Below, piece after piece: positions 11,222 to 22,346 of a stretch of 64,000 nucleotides of DNA. Every line of letters begins with the position of its first letter. Position 1 is the first letter of the stretch. The DNA lies in assembly GCA_000934385.1 (NCBI GenBank), contig KN880442.1, forward strand, positions 62,001 through 126,000. Reading direction: 5' to 3'. A program made the translations under genes and the position numbers. Below the pieces are notes generated by a model. That model did not search any database. It worked only from the letters and a program-made list of their open reading frames with translations, and had not been told where the DNA came from. The stretch comes from Cylindrobasidium torrendii FP15055 ss-10 (lineage: Eukaryota; Basidiomycota; Agaricomycetes; Agaricales; Physalacriaceae).

Positions 11222-13682
11222 ATGGCTTCATGGGATTTCTATACGCGACAGAGCCTGGATCTCGCGTCGTCGGCGGCTGCATTTGGGTTTGGGGCAGCAA
11301 AGGCTAGCACACGGCTTGGGGTGCGTCCTTCTTTCTCTTTCTCTCCCATCACCAAGAAGAAGCCGCCATTCTGACAATGGCTTTCAGTTCCACGTAACCC
11401 GCGGCATTCTCACCACCGCCGGTACTGTTGTCGACACCGCGTTCTTTGGGGGCCAGCCCACCGCCGCGGCAGCTCTGAGCGGGGCGGTGTCCGTCGCCGA
11501 ACAGCTCGCCCTCGGCCCGCTTTTCCTTGGAGAATATGTGACGGCGACGAGCATCACCGCGGCGCATTCGTCTGTGAACGCTTTGGGCGTGATTTTCCCA
11601 GGAAGCCACGAGGCGTCGTTCTCGCTCATCTCGTTTCTCGACTTGGCCAAACAAGAATGGGCTGCCGACACTGAGGGCGGGATGCCGGAGAAGAAGTACA
11701 CGTTCCCCCAAATCACACGTGGCGTTGTCGGCTGGGTGTCGCTCCAAGGTGTCACTCGAGAATGGCAGGAAACCAATTTCTTTAAACATTTGAAGGAAAT
11801 ACATGTCAGGGAGGCGCCGAGGAGCGTGGAGAGTCTGCGAGCACGAAGAGGGAGCCGTGTACGGGTCACCTCCGACGTGATTTTCCCCGGGGAGGACAGA
11901 GCACAGATCATCGCAGCAGACATTGGCGAAGCCCGTGCTCGTTCTCTCGCTTTTCGTCCCAGCAAACCTCGTCCTTCTAAACTGCCTTTCACCGCGGCCA
12001 CGGAGGGAATGTCAAATGCCCAGCTCAAGGCGACGCTGCGAAGGTTATCCAAGATGGTGTTGTACGGTTACGGCGGCGCGAGCTTGCTGTTCTTTGGTGT
12101 CCCACTTACCCCGCCACCCACGGCGCCGCTTGAAGAGGCTCAGCTCGCAAGAGCAATCAACGCCTCTGAGCGTGAAGCCGACCCCGACCTCAGCGCTCGC
12201 GACCCGCCTCAATCCCAATCCGAATCGGCAGATGGCTACTCGTGGTGGGACGTCCTTCTCGGCAAGCACGACGAGGAGATCTTCAACACACACAACAAGA
12301 AAAGCAAGATCAGCGATGTGGTTATCGGCCAGGAGCATTTGATGCCCCGCTTCTGGGTTCTCACCGACCACAGTCGCAACCAGGTTGTATTGGTGATTCG
12401 GGGCACGATGAGTCTCAACGAAATTGCGGTCGATTTGACGTGTGATGTGACCGACTTCACGCCTGCGAGAATGGGTGCAATGGATCCTACACCTGTTCCA
12501 GGGAGATTTGCGTTTCCTACGGTTCCGGAGGAGGAGGGTGAGGGCGACAGTGCGAAAGAGGGTGCGAAACCCGAGACGTATCAAGTGCACAGTGGTATCC
12601 TGAGGATGGCGAAAGCTATGGGTGACATTGGGAGGCCCGTACAAGTCGCTGTCCAAGAAGCCTTGTTCAAGAATCCGGATTATGGTATGTACAAGTCGTC
12701 TTGCTGGTCCAGGTTCTGACTTCTTGTAGATCTGGTAATGTGTGGACATAGTCTCGGCGCGGGCGTAGCAGCCATGCTTGGCCTCATGTGGTCCGACCCC
12801 TCGACCTGCCTTACTGTTCCTTCCAGCGGCCTTCCCGTCGGTCGTCGCACATCCGTGTACTGCTTTGCGCCGCCCTGCATCGCCGACGTCCCCCTCGCGC
12901 TCAAAGCAAAAGACTTGGTCGTCTCGTTCGTATACTCCCACGACGTCGTGGCGCGTCTGAGCATCGGCAGTGTGACAGATATTAGGAACGCGGCGGCGTG
13001 GTTGTGTGAGGCGCATCAGAACCAGGCGACTGGCGAGAGTGCAGGTGAAAGTGGAAGTGAAGGTACCCAGGAGGCGGCAGAGTTCGGGAATTGTGGACAT
13101 TTCGCTGTCACCCAGAAGGCGTGGAGATGGAGCAAGGGATGGGGGAGGGAAGGTGACGAGGCGTGGGTAAGTGCTTTTTTCTTTCCTTCTCTCTTCCTTT
13201 CATTCGTTTCTTGTTCATTTCATGCTCTCCCTTGTGCTTTCTTATGCTTCGCTTCAGCCTGCTGACGCCTTCTCCCATCTAGTTCATCGCCCTCCGCAAG
13301 ACGCTTGAAGCCAATATGCAGCACCCCAAGAAGCTCTATCCGCCTGGGAGGCTCCTCTGGGCGCTCCGGGATAGTGATTTGTGTGAGGGGAGGAGCACGA
13401 GCGCTGCCAAGTCGGGCACCAGTAGGACGAATGCAAGTGAGAAGGACAAACTCCGCCTATTTGAAGTCGAGGACCGCGAGAAGACGTTCTCGCAGATTCT
13501 GTTTGCGAAGGATATGTTGAGGTGTGTTCCTCCTTCTTGACCTCTCCCCTCGTGATCTCTCGACTTGTCCGACGTTCCGTCTTTCCTTCCTCGGTGTGGC
13601 CAGAAGGCATTCATGCTGACACTATGCTACTAGCTCGCATCTGCCCCACAAGTACGACGAGGTTTTGCATGATCTTTTGTAG
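11222..13682 (+). CDS. Class 3 lipase, sn1-specific diacylglycerol lipase type
   Basis: Five exons: 11222-11320, 11388-12684, 12730-13166, 13283-13521, 13634-13682, giving 706 aa. It belongs to the alpha/beta-hydrolase lipase class 3 family and probably cleaves an acyl chain from diacylglycerol or a related lipid at a membrane. Evidence: a lid/oxyanion strand NQVVLVIRGTMSLNEI; the nucleophile elbow MCGHSLGAG, made in frame only when intron 12685-12729 is removed; an aspartate in YSHDVVARLS; and a terminal histidine in SSHLPHKYDEVLHDL, created by the last splice. The N-terminal about 300 residues (FHVTRGILTTAGTVVDTAFF and following) are typical of fungal DAGL-like proteins. The start MASWDFYTRQSL is preferred over upstream non-ATG codons. 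The 1.3-kb second exon also carries long antisense open frames, which are shadows. Confidence 0.88.
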
Positions 13683-14125
13683 CCTTCTCGTCGCGACGGA
13701 TGGTATAGACTTTTGAACAGGAAGAATGGGAAAGGATAGAACCTACACAGAGTGTATTTAATGAAACCAGTCCAGGGATCTTGTAACTACATATATATAT
13801 ATATTTACTATATACAACACTTATGATATTTCATACGCAGACTGCAAGCTTTAGTGCGTGAGGGCGTTCAGACTGGACTACAAAGCCGTCAGTTGTTCGC
13901 CGTCTGTTTGTAAGAGTCTAATGAAGGGAGATAATCAGACTGGAGAGGAAACAGAGACGGGGAGGTCGACAAAAAAGTCGGGTGGTTCAACCAGATGAAC
14001 GCCTGGATGACCTGAGGCAGATAGGGCAGTGACGAGAGCGTACAGAATAGAATCAAAGTACAGCAAGACATTGATGTAGTATGGGATGTGCTCAGCGAAG
14101 CATACATAGGTGAAGTCTAGTAAAG
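13683..14125. other. Intergenic region between convergent genes
   Basis: Between the lipase and the minus-strand Goodbye-like gene. It holds a short AT microsatellite at 13791-13804 and no coding signal. Confidence 0.45.
13791..13804. repeat. AT dinucleotide microsatellite
   Basis: Seven uninterrupted AT units in an AT-rich 3' flank. Confidence 0.8.
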
Positions 14126-15671
14126 TTATGGTCCTCTGCCATTGTTGCTCGTGCAATGATAATCGTAAGTACAGTGACTGTAGCCCTCACAGGCACGGTG
14201 ATTTGAGGCCTGACGCCACATGAAGAACAAAATCAAGCTGGCGAGTACCATCCTCAAAGGCATTGGGAGGTCGGGGGACATCACCATAGCGAGCGCGACC
14301 GAGCACGCTAGGGGAATACGGGACAAAACCATGACTTGTGAGGAAGTGAACCGCCAGAATACTATCACTGTGTCGTGCATGGAGGTGAGTATGTCGACGT
14401 CAATGGGCGGTACCGGTGCACAGCACAAGGAGGAGTCGACAAATGACAGGCACTTTTTCCGGACACAAAGGGTCGCCAAATGCGGTGTTAAGGCGGTTGC
14501 ATGGACAGTACGGGCCAGGCGTTCTTGAAAATCGGCGTGAATAGCTGCGCCAAGCGAGTGAAGAGTGACGGTAATGGATTCGAGCCTGTCATCGAGGGTA
14601 CATGCGTTGGATTTGAGAGCAAGGGTGCTGGATTTGAGAGCACGGGTGTTGCATTTGAGCGTGGCATTAAGTTTGTAGGCTTGGGACTTGGAGGCAAGGG
14701 CGTTGCAGATGACTACCTCCAATGTCGTTATCATTCTCGAGTCCGCTGAGTCGAGCTTCGAATGTACAACGTCTAGCATGTGAGATACGTTTTCATTTCC
14801 TTCGGTAACAACATTAGTTTATACATTAATCGCGGAAATGAAACACACCTTGTTTGACCGCAGCGAGTACTTCAACGGTAGTCCATTTGCTCTCGGCGTC
14901 GATGTTGGTCTCAAGCTGAGTCATTGCGTCCCTTATATCCTTGTTGCTGAGACAGGCTGCGCCGATGCCTCGAAGCACTAACAACAAGATTAAGATAAAC
15001 TCGCTGCTTTTCGACACACGTGCGCACCTCTGCCAACCTTGCCTTTAAGAACCTTCGTAACAAGCCCAAAGACGTTCAGAACGGTGACAAATATCCTTTC
15101 GTATAAGTCGTGATTCCACGTGCTGTTGATATCGAGGCGCTGACGAACGGCAAAGCGCTCCAGGAAGTCAGAGACCTTGGTGAGTAGCGCCACCAGCTCG
15201 CCCTTCCGGTCCTGGTAGTTCTTGAGGGTCTATCGTAAATGATGTCAAAGCTCTGCGATTAGCAAGACCGCCCGATTGGCACACCTTGAGGAAAAGACCA
15301 AATGCGACGAAGAGGCCACTTCCACCAGGGACTTGCTGGATAAGTACAGCAATTAGTTTCGCTTAGTAGCAAGTCAGATGATGTTGACCATGACACACCG
15401 TAGCGGCAGCGACGTCTCTACTAATTTCATTGAAGAGAAGCAGATAATCCAAGACCCTCCCAAGAACGGTGTCGAGCTTGCCATCCTCCGAACCACGGAT
15501 ATTGACAAGCGTCGATTTAAAGAAAGACTGTATGTCATTTGGGCTGTCGACAGAAACGAGTCTAGCGGCGGATGTTGCACTGCTCGAGCGAATATCGTAT
15601 CCCGTGCGTGCGCGATATTGTTGTAAGGCGGCGTCGAATGAGGCGCGCGGCTTTGTTCTCCACGATTCCAT
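14126..15671 (-). CDS. Goodbye-like protein, frameshifted at the C-terminus
   Basis: Five exons on the minus strand: 15399-15671, 15285-15335, 15028-15229, 14849-14977, 14126-14799, giving 442 aa. The start at ATG 15671 (MESWRTKPRASFDAALQ) aligns with the paralogs. The N-terminal module is intact (QQYRARTGYDIRSSS, VPGGSGLFVAFGLFLK, SDFLERFAVRQRLDI). The linker is longer and low-complexity, with repeated Leu-Lys-Ser/Asn units (LKSSTLALKSNACTLDDRLE) that could form a coiled coil. The hydrophobic block is present (RIPLACSVALAMVMSPDLP ... LFFMWRQ). Right after MWRQ the DNA carries a net 7-base gain relative to the 440-910 copy, so the reading frame leaves the family frame and stops after about 28 codons. 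The CxxC knuckle is lost. Probably a decaying copy; the Goodbye part could still be made. Confidence 0.68.
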
Positions 15672-16983
15672 TCCGAGGGAGAGTGTCAATGAGGCTCTAG
15701 CATCTGCCTATAAGGCGTATACTGCCTTTAAAGTTGGCTAATGTTAACCTGATGACGGCGCCCATGTATTAGCTTGACGCACTCTATGAGATTAGCCAGG
15801 GCCAGCCAGGCGGACTCTATGGCCTTCGTCCTTCGAACAGTTGTTCAGCGCTGAGATTAGGTCTCAAGGAGCTAGAGAGGCACATAATTTGAGCTTAGCT
15901 TTCATGCGCAGCTATGCCACACGCCGAACCGGTGCGGACACTCAACATGCCCTTGACAACCTTGTGAATACGATTCTTAGCGGCTAAGCCTCTGATGTTA
16001 GCAGCTAAGATCACGGCGTATTGGGTTATGCACATCGACACATCTGATATCTGAAGATGTGACCTGCAAGTTTGCTGTAAGTAGCTTGTTCACAGAGTCG
16101 GCTATCGGGCCGTGCCTCCCTACTTGGTAGTCACTAAGGTCGAATCGCACACTGGCGCACAGCGCTCTACCCAGAAAGGGGTCACGATGCTAAGAAGAGT
16201 ATGAGAGCTTCTTCCGGGGCACAGATGGTCGAGCACGCTCGGCCCCCCGGGCATACTTAGCTACAGCATACTACTAATATTACTCCAAGAAGAGTCTGAT
16301 TGACACAGACAGAACAGAACGGCGAAATCTAGGTATGAACAAATCCTGTCTGTTCGAAACATACAGTCTATACCCTTTATTTCAGATGTGGAGATGTATG
16401 TGTTTGGGTTTCCTAACGATTTGTAGATCCCCACTGCTACCTTGAGGCCTGTTTTTTGTGCTACGGGTCGACATACTGAAGATAGTGAGCGCTTGAGCAC
16501 CGAATGTCATTGTGTAATCATAACAAGCTATGGATAAAATGATTGGTTTTTACCTTTGGCGGCGACAGTCAATCTGGTAGATGTCAAGTCGGGTCAATCA
16601 GGCTAGTAATAATACTACGGTGACACGGTTCAAAAATGATGCTGCTAGACGCTGGCCATGAATCATGGGTCCGCTAACACCCACGCTCGTGTGGAGAATC
16701 CGCTTGTATCACCTTTTTTAGACTTACTACTTAGCCGTTTCATCGACAAAGAGGCAGTACTATATAAGGCAGGGGTAGTCTTTGGAAGTGTACATCAAGC
16801 GTCCTGCGCCTACAGTTAAAGGTATGTCATCTCTTAGACTCTATCGACGACGGCGTATGGCTCACAGGACGTGCAGAGCGTTTTATCCTGACTATTCACG
16901 ACGATTTCTGCACTCAATCTCAAACCATTGTACGTGGACGTCTATGCCTATCCACTCACTCATTCGACGACTATCAGACCGCC
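15672..16983. other. Gene-poor region with promoter at its right end
   Basis: No recognisable exon at 15690-16740. An 80-codon minus open frame at 16261-16500 has no family features. The right end carries the TATA box and leader intron of the secreted-protein gene. Confidence 0.4.
16761..16769 (+). promoter_or_regulatory. TATA box for the 16984 secreted-protein gene
   Basis: TATATAAGG. Downstream, GTATGT at 16822 and CTATCAG ending at 16977 frame a likely 5'-untranslated intron, so the start ATG at 16984 lies six bases into the next exon. Confidence 0.6.
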
Positions 16984-17367
16984 ATGTTCATCCAAAAGGC
17001 TCTCTCTATCCTCGCCCTCGCCGTGGTCTCCGTCATCGCTGACGACTACATCAAATGCGAGACAACAGACGGCAGTCCCTCACTCAACGGGTGCCAGACT
17101 ATCGCGGACGGCTTCGCGCAGGGCGCCGACCCCGACTGCGCTCAGCCATACGGATCTGGCTGCCGCAAGGTCGTCACCAACAACCTCGGCTGCAGCTTCT
17201 CGCTGTGCATGCAGGATGGCACGGAGCCACAGTGCAGCGACCCCGCAAGCGCGGCGAGCTTCACGCAGCAGCTCATCGACAAGTGCAAGTCGGGAGACAA
17301 GGTCGGCGGGTACTACCACCAGGACTTGGGCGATGGTCACTACCTGAGCTATGAGTTCACAAAGTAA
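16984..17367 (+). CDS. Small secreted cysteine-rich protein
   Basis: A single coding exon of 127 aa. Residues 1-19 (MFIQKALSILALAVVSVIA) form a clear signal peptide with a cleavage site before DDYIK. The mature part is about 108 residues with eight cysteines, which could form four disulphides, and no membrane segment or GPI signal. The end (GGYYHQDLGDGHYLSYEFTK) is aromatic-rich. I do not recognise a named family. In agaricomycetes such proteins are usually listed as small secreted proteins with possible roles in substrate or host interaction; that is inference. The TATA box and a likely leader intron support expression. Confidence 0.75.
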   Translation: MFIQKALSILALAVVSVIADDYIKCETTDGSPSLNGCQTIADGFAQGADPDCAQPYGSGCRKVVTNNLGCSFSLCMQDGTEPQCSDPASAASFTQQLIDKCKSGDKVGGYYHQDLGDGHYLSYEFTK

Positions 17368-17759
17368 GCGCACCGCAGGGTGCTGTTTTATCAATAGATA
17401 TTATAATGCCATTTCCTTACGAATATGGAATTAACTTCAAAAAATAATGCACGTATACGTACTGGGGCGGCGTGAAGTCACTGGCCCCATTTCTGACCTA
17501 TCATGTGCTTTTGTGTCTGTTCTCCACGTCAGAACTTAAGCTGTGGTACATGTAAAGCCAAGTTGTGTGCATTTGCACTCGACATGCGGAAGGCAACTTA
17601 TCACTTGTAGTAAAGCTCAGAGAAACGGTCGAGGGATTGGTTCATCAAGGCAACCTAGAATTCTCACACAACATTAAATAGAACAAATTGAGGCAGTCAT
17701 CAGAATCGGGACAAAACGTGCCCCAGTCTTCACATAGGGTTCAAAAATACACGAAGCAA
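17368..17759. other. Intergenic region between convergent genes
   Basis: No coding signal seen; presumably the 3' ends of the two flanking genes. Confidence 0.4.
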
Positions 17760-18171
17760 TCATCCTTCCCAAGAGTACAGTTGGAATACTCTAGGTGTGT
17801 CGTCCAACCAGGTCATCCACTCACACGCCGGGTTTTCGACCTTCCACTCTTCTGGTATTGCGCATCCCTTCATCGACTTCTCAGCATCTTTGCTATCCCA
17901 GTAAGACATCCCGCCATCGAGTGATATGACCACAATGAGGTGGGGGCCTTCCTCGGCAAACGCGAGAGCGTACGGGTACTGGTTGTTTTTGAAGGTCGCT
18001 GAAATGATCCTGATTAGGTTCGACACATTCAAGAAGGTCTTAGTAACGGGGTACCCCCGCGCCCTTGCCATGTCCGCCACCTTGTTTACGGAAAACGTGA
18101 CGCCCACGATGTACTATGCGAGAGAAGTCAGTGACAATGCCAACTAAAGATATCAGTAAGCTCACCGTCAT
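17760..18171 (-). CDS. Hypothetical protein of 119 aa
   Basis: Two exons: a six-base first exon ATGACG (18166-18171) and 17760-18113. The short start exon is supported by a GTGAGC donor, a CGCATAG acceptor, the lack of any ATG at the head of the long exon, and a TATA box about 80 bases upstream. The product begins MTYIVGVTFSVNKVADMA and has tryptophan-rich patches (SLDGGMSYWDSKDAEKS, WMTWLDDTPRVFQLYSW). No signal peptide, membrane segment or known motif. Function unknown. Confidence 0.55.
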
Positions 18172-18252
18172 GATTATTATCACTGTTTATAGTGCTGAGA
18201 AAAATGGTGTGACTGATTGGAGGACGTTGGTGGTGGGCACATCAAGAGCTTG

Positions 18253-18260
18253 TTTATATA
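18253..18260 (-). promoter_or_regulatory. TATA box for the 17760-18171 gene
   Basis: TATATAAA on the minus strand, about 80 bases before the proposed ATG at 18171. Confidence 0.6.
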
Positions 18261-19166
18261 GCACTGTGACACCCCGATCGGCGGAGTACGCCGGAAGAAC
18301 GACTTGCACCATATAACGGGTGGCGTCGTCAATCCCTCACCTCAATCGAAAAAAGTCAACAGCGCTTTTCGCACAGAGTAGTAGTAGGTATTGCGCGTTG
18401 CTAAGCCCTGACCTTGAGCCACTGCCACGTCTATTCTAATCAGCTCGGCAGACTGTATGAAGGTAATTGAGGCAACGTCATCGATTAAATGTGTAGTCAG
18501 AGACGATGAACAATTCACGAAATACATGCTACGATGCGCAATTTCAGCCTGCACCTTATCTCAAGTTGTTCAAATAACCGTCAACTATAGTAATCGAAGC
18601 AACGAGTCCGCACAAGACTACATAGTATAATAGTCGTATCCAAGGCGGATACTGGTAAATATGCAGCATTGGAGTGGATGGTGCCAGTGGCATAGATTGC
18701 CAGCATTGTTAAAGTTCCTATCAACCTTTCGCATGAAAATGCACTACTATGTATGCATGTAGTACCTCTGGGCGGCAAATAGAACCTGGTCTCCACCCGT
18801 CAAGCTAATCCCCGATCTGGATCGATTAGTCATCACAAAGACTCGTAGTCTCGTACTCGTTGGATCCTCGTACTGACCTCGATCTATAGTACGAACATTC
18901 TTATCCCAATCAATTTATGGTTTAACCAAGCTAAAAGTCTTCTCGCCATGTTTACACACGATTCAGACGAAGAAGATATATTCAAGATCCAGAGCCCTAT
19001 GGCTCGCTGTGGTATAGTACATTGGGATAAATACACACCCTAAAAGAAAGTCGAGTTGCAGGTTGAATAAATACACACGTCCACCTCATCCCAACCCCAG
19101 TCCCCAATGAATAAAAACAACACTCCTTGGCACGCGAACAGGAAAACCTCACGCGACCCAGAAACT
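18261..19166. other. Intergenic region
   Basis: No exon, repeat or RNA gene recognised. Short open frames here lack supporting splice or promoter signals. Confidence 0.4.
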
Positions 19167-20726
19167 CTACGCAAACTGAAAAGCCCAGCGCGAATCCAAC
19201 TCGTCCTTCATCATCACGCTATCCTTCATATGCCCCGTATTCACCCTCAAGGCTCTCAGATATTCGCTGGGCGCAATGCACTCGTACTGCGCGACGAGGT
19301 CCTGCAGTGCATGGTGGGCCCGAACAAGGCCAGCGTCGCCTCTGGTCGGGTGCGAGTACATGGACATAGCTACGGCACGCAACCGAGGGAAGAGACCATG
19401 GTCGATGGCATCAAACAGTGTAGCCTGTCGAAACATCAATACACGAAAAAGATCAAAGACAAAATAATACCGGAACATTATCAGACGAATCCCGTCCGTC
19501 GACGCACAGGCTCATACTCCGCATTCGAGGACACGCCGGAATTGCGTTGATATCAGCACTGCGCAGATTACATCCCGTAGCTTCTAATCGTTCGAGAGTG
19601 GTCGAATGTGTCCGCACGATGTCCGACCAAAACTGGGGGAATGATTCCGGTTCGGTCTTGCCTGAACAGCAGCATGGATCATCCCGCCAGTCGGCGTTGG
19701 ATACGTCGACAGAGAGACTGCGAAGTCCGGTGAAAGACTGCAGATACGCCATAAGCGCTGTACTCGGAGAAGAAGTCTTGAGAGCGTGTAGCTTGATCTG
19801 AGACGAACGCAGCAAATCCCAGATTGTCTCCTGTGCTCCGGCACCGATGGTGAGATAGCGGAGGGAGCCGAGGTGCTGCATGATGGTGGTGGACGAGAGC
19901 GTCGCTGCCAACGCGGCGTCGACATCGAGCGTGTCGATGCAAGTCGTGTCGGGGGCTGAACGGAGCAGCTGTCCGAGTCCATCGGCTGGAATGGATCGTC
20001 TTCTGGCATGCACCGTGAGGGAAGTCAGATGCGGCGAATTCTTGACAATCGTGGACAGCGTTGAATAGTGCGCGGCGCCACCGACGATGTGGAGAGCACG
20101 GAGGTTGCGGAATGTATGCGCGAAGGAGGCGATGATCGGGGCAACGGCGGCGTCTTCATCGCGTAGAAGATCGAGTTTGAGATTGGAAAGGGAGGGAAGG
20201 GCGCCCAACGCCTGTATCGTCGTCGCCCGTACATCCACCGGCATTCCCCGAAACGCCTTGACATCGATCCTGAGAAACGACGGTCAGCAGGGCCCCGAGA
20301 AAACCGGGGGGCAGCGAAGCTCAGTACGCACGAAACGGATGAGACCTGCTCGAGATGGCGAAGTGCGATGAGAAAGTTGTCCGGCGCTGAGCGTTTCGAA
20401 CACGGGATAACGCGGTGCAGAAAAGAGCGCCGTCCCTTGGACAGAGACTTGAGCTCTAAAGCGTTGAAAGCGGGCGCGAGATGGCTGTCATGCGCCGCGA
20501 GACATGCCAAGAGCTCACTGTGGTCGTCGTCGACCATCAGCGTGGTGAATAGTCTGCGGGACGCCGCCATGTGGAGTGACTTGGACACCCTCCTGAGCAC
20601 CTTGAGCACACTGAGGCTTGCCTGTCCAATGGTCAGCTGGAGACATTCAACAATGAGGGAGCATCCCAGACATACATAGTCGACGATGAGCTGCAAGAGC
20701 TCGGGAGGCATGGTAGCACTGGTCAT
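19167..20726 (-). CDS. F-box/LRR-like protein
   Basis: Four exons on the minus strand: 20676-20726, 20332-20621, 19471-20269, 19167-19424, giving 465 aa. The N-terminus MPPELLQLIVDY followed, after the first intron, by LSVLKVLRRVSKSLHMAASRRLF has the form of a basidiomycete F-box (P-E-L-L..I......L....VSK...A..RLF). The rest shows leucine-rich strands spaced like LRRs (LPSLSNLKLDLL, FRNLRALHIVGG, SPHLTSLTVHA, LGSLRYLTIGAG, FTGLRSLSVDVS, RMRSMSLCVDG). F-box/LRR proteins act as substrate adaptors of SCF ubiquitin ligases; the substrate is unknown. Agaricomycetes carry many such genes. The ATG at 20726 is used; a second in-frame ATG five codons later is also possible. Confidence 0.75.
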
Positions 20727-20805
20727 GTAACGCGCGGACGACTAGGAGAAGGGAAGGTTGAAGGGAGAATAGACGTGGGAAGAACGCAAATTGGCTGTCT
20801 CAAGC

Positions 20806-20814
20806 TTTATATAT
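20806..20814 (-). promoter_or_regulatory. TATA box for the F-box gene
   Basis: ATATATAAA on the minus strand, about 80 bases upstream of the ATG at 20726. Confidence 0.55.
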
Positions 20815-22291
20815 GCTGTTCGGCGCGCAGCCCCAGGCACGATATTTCTCCCCCCCGGATGCCAAATCGAGATGGCCCTTTGTCTTAGAAAAAAGCAAGA
20901 GGCGGATGCGGGCCGATAGAGGCCGAGCGCGTACCACTTCCGTTGCTGTGTACGCAGGCACCGTGACCAAGGCCTGCCAAGCGCCTCCCCGCCTGGATTC
21001 TGTGCGAGTGGTGTCGGACGCAAAGTTCAACGGCCAATTTGTAGTGAAGGGTGTTTGCCTTTGGAGCTTGCTGCGCGTCCGCCGTATCGCTGAGAGTCAA
21101 TTCAGACTTGAGCATGTTGTCTGTGTTTATCAGCTCTTGATCAACAATAGAACATGCAGCTTCTACATAGTCCGCAGTGTCAAGAAAAGTGGAGACAGAC
21201 GTCGACCCTAGCCTTCGAGCATCCAAATTTAAAAGTGCTCAAATGCGCAAAGAGGAGGATGGTCGCAATACTGCAGGAAGCCGGATGTTTCGCACACAGC
21301 ATCGAACGTCTATCCGCTGGGAGGTCGCAACGCTCATTTGTTGTTGTATAAACGCGTCGGTTGTCGTCACCCAAGCAAAGCTGAGAGCAGGAAGAGAAAG
21401 CGGTCGCCCGGATCAGATCGCGGAGACGGCCTCCCACGTGCCATCCATGCCTCTTTACTTCCGCCGCGCTTCTTCCCGCTCTCACTGCCAACTGGATCCC
21501 GATTTGCTTCTCTGTTTTTGGCTCACATAAAAATGGCTTCAATCATTGCAAAAATACTTGGTCTAACTTGAGTGAAATGCTAATAGTAATTTAGACTAGG
21601 CGATGCTGATTTAGACGCTCTGCTCATTTAGACTGAGTCTACTTTTAACTGGCTGTTTACGCAGTCAACACCAATTCTATGCATCGTTAACCGCCTTCTC
21701 TGCAATCATCGCTGACACGCCCAAGAAGATAAAATGGCGTGTTCTTCCCTCATTCTCATTCTCGCTCTTCTCGAGCTCGACATCGTCTTCCTCGGTTCCG
21801 TCTTTGAATGCGCAAGCTACTTCATCCTCCAAGCTCCACGCGCCACGGCCCATCCACTTGAACGCACATTCAGAGCGCTTGAGTATGATGAACCGATGAC
21901 CGACGCCAAGGCGTTCAATATCGCCAGCAGAAGCCAGAGCTCTGATCTCTCGACACCATAAACACGATTGGCAAGCCTAAAGGGCAAGCTGAACGTTCGC
22001 CATATTCAAAATCTAGTCTTCTGCACGAGCCACTGGGAGGCCTAAAAATCCCATTGCCTTTACCGGGCCGCTTTTCGCTCACCCTCCGTGCGCCATACGC
22101 CCCCGGGATGGGTTTCTTCGCTTATTTTTCCGGTGTCGACTGACTTGACTGCATACGCGGACGCTTTCACCATCATAGCCCACCCATATCTCAATTAAAT
22201 CGCTGCGTGATGTTCCTGGTCGTACCGAGTCTCTTTTGCGAGAAACAGGCGACGGCTGTTCTGCGGTTGAATCTCGCGAAATGTGCAGTGG
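20815..22291. other. Intergenic region with a possible coding remnant
   Basis: Mostly featureless. On the minus strand, about 21680-21960 stays open for some 90 codons with protein-like composition (REIRALASAGDIERLGVGHR, then an acidic tail EEDDVELEKSENENEG) but lacks a start and is preceded by a stop. It may be the last exon of a lost gene. No family recognised. Confidence 0.3.
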
Positions 22292-22300
22292 TATATAAGG
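22292..22300 (+). promoter_or_regulatory. TATA box for AA9 number 1
   Basis: TATATAAGG, 47 bases before the ATG at 22347. Confidence 0.65.
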
Positions 22301-22346
22301 CCTGGTCGTTTCAGTTGCTCTGGAAGCATACCCTCGACTTACTACG

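Noticed and set aside
11384..13100. Large minus-strand open frames (222 and 351 codons)
   Set aside because: Antisense shadows of the GC-rich lipase exons; no family signature and no splice support.
16080..16260. GC-rich tract with GGTCGAATCGC, considered as a tRNA or repeat end
   Set aside because: Cannot be folded into a cloverleaf by eye; no second copy found in the window.
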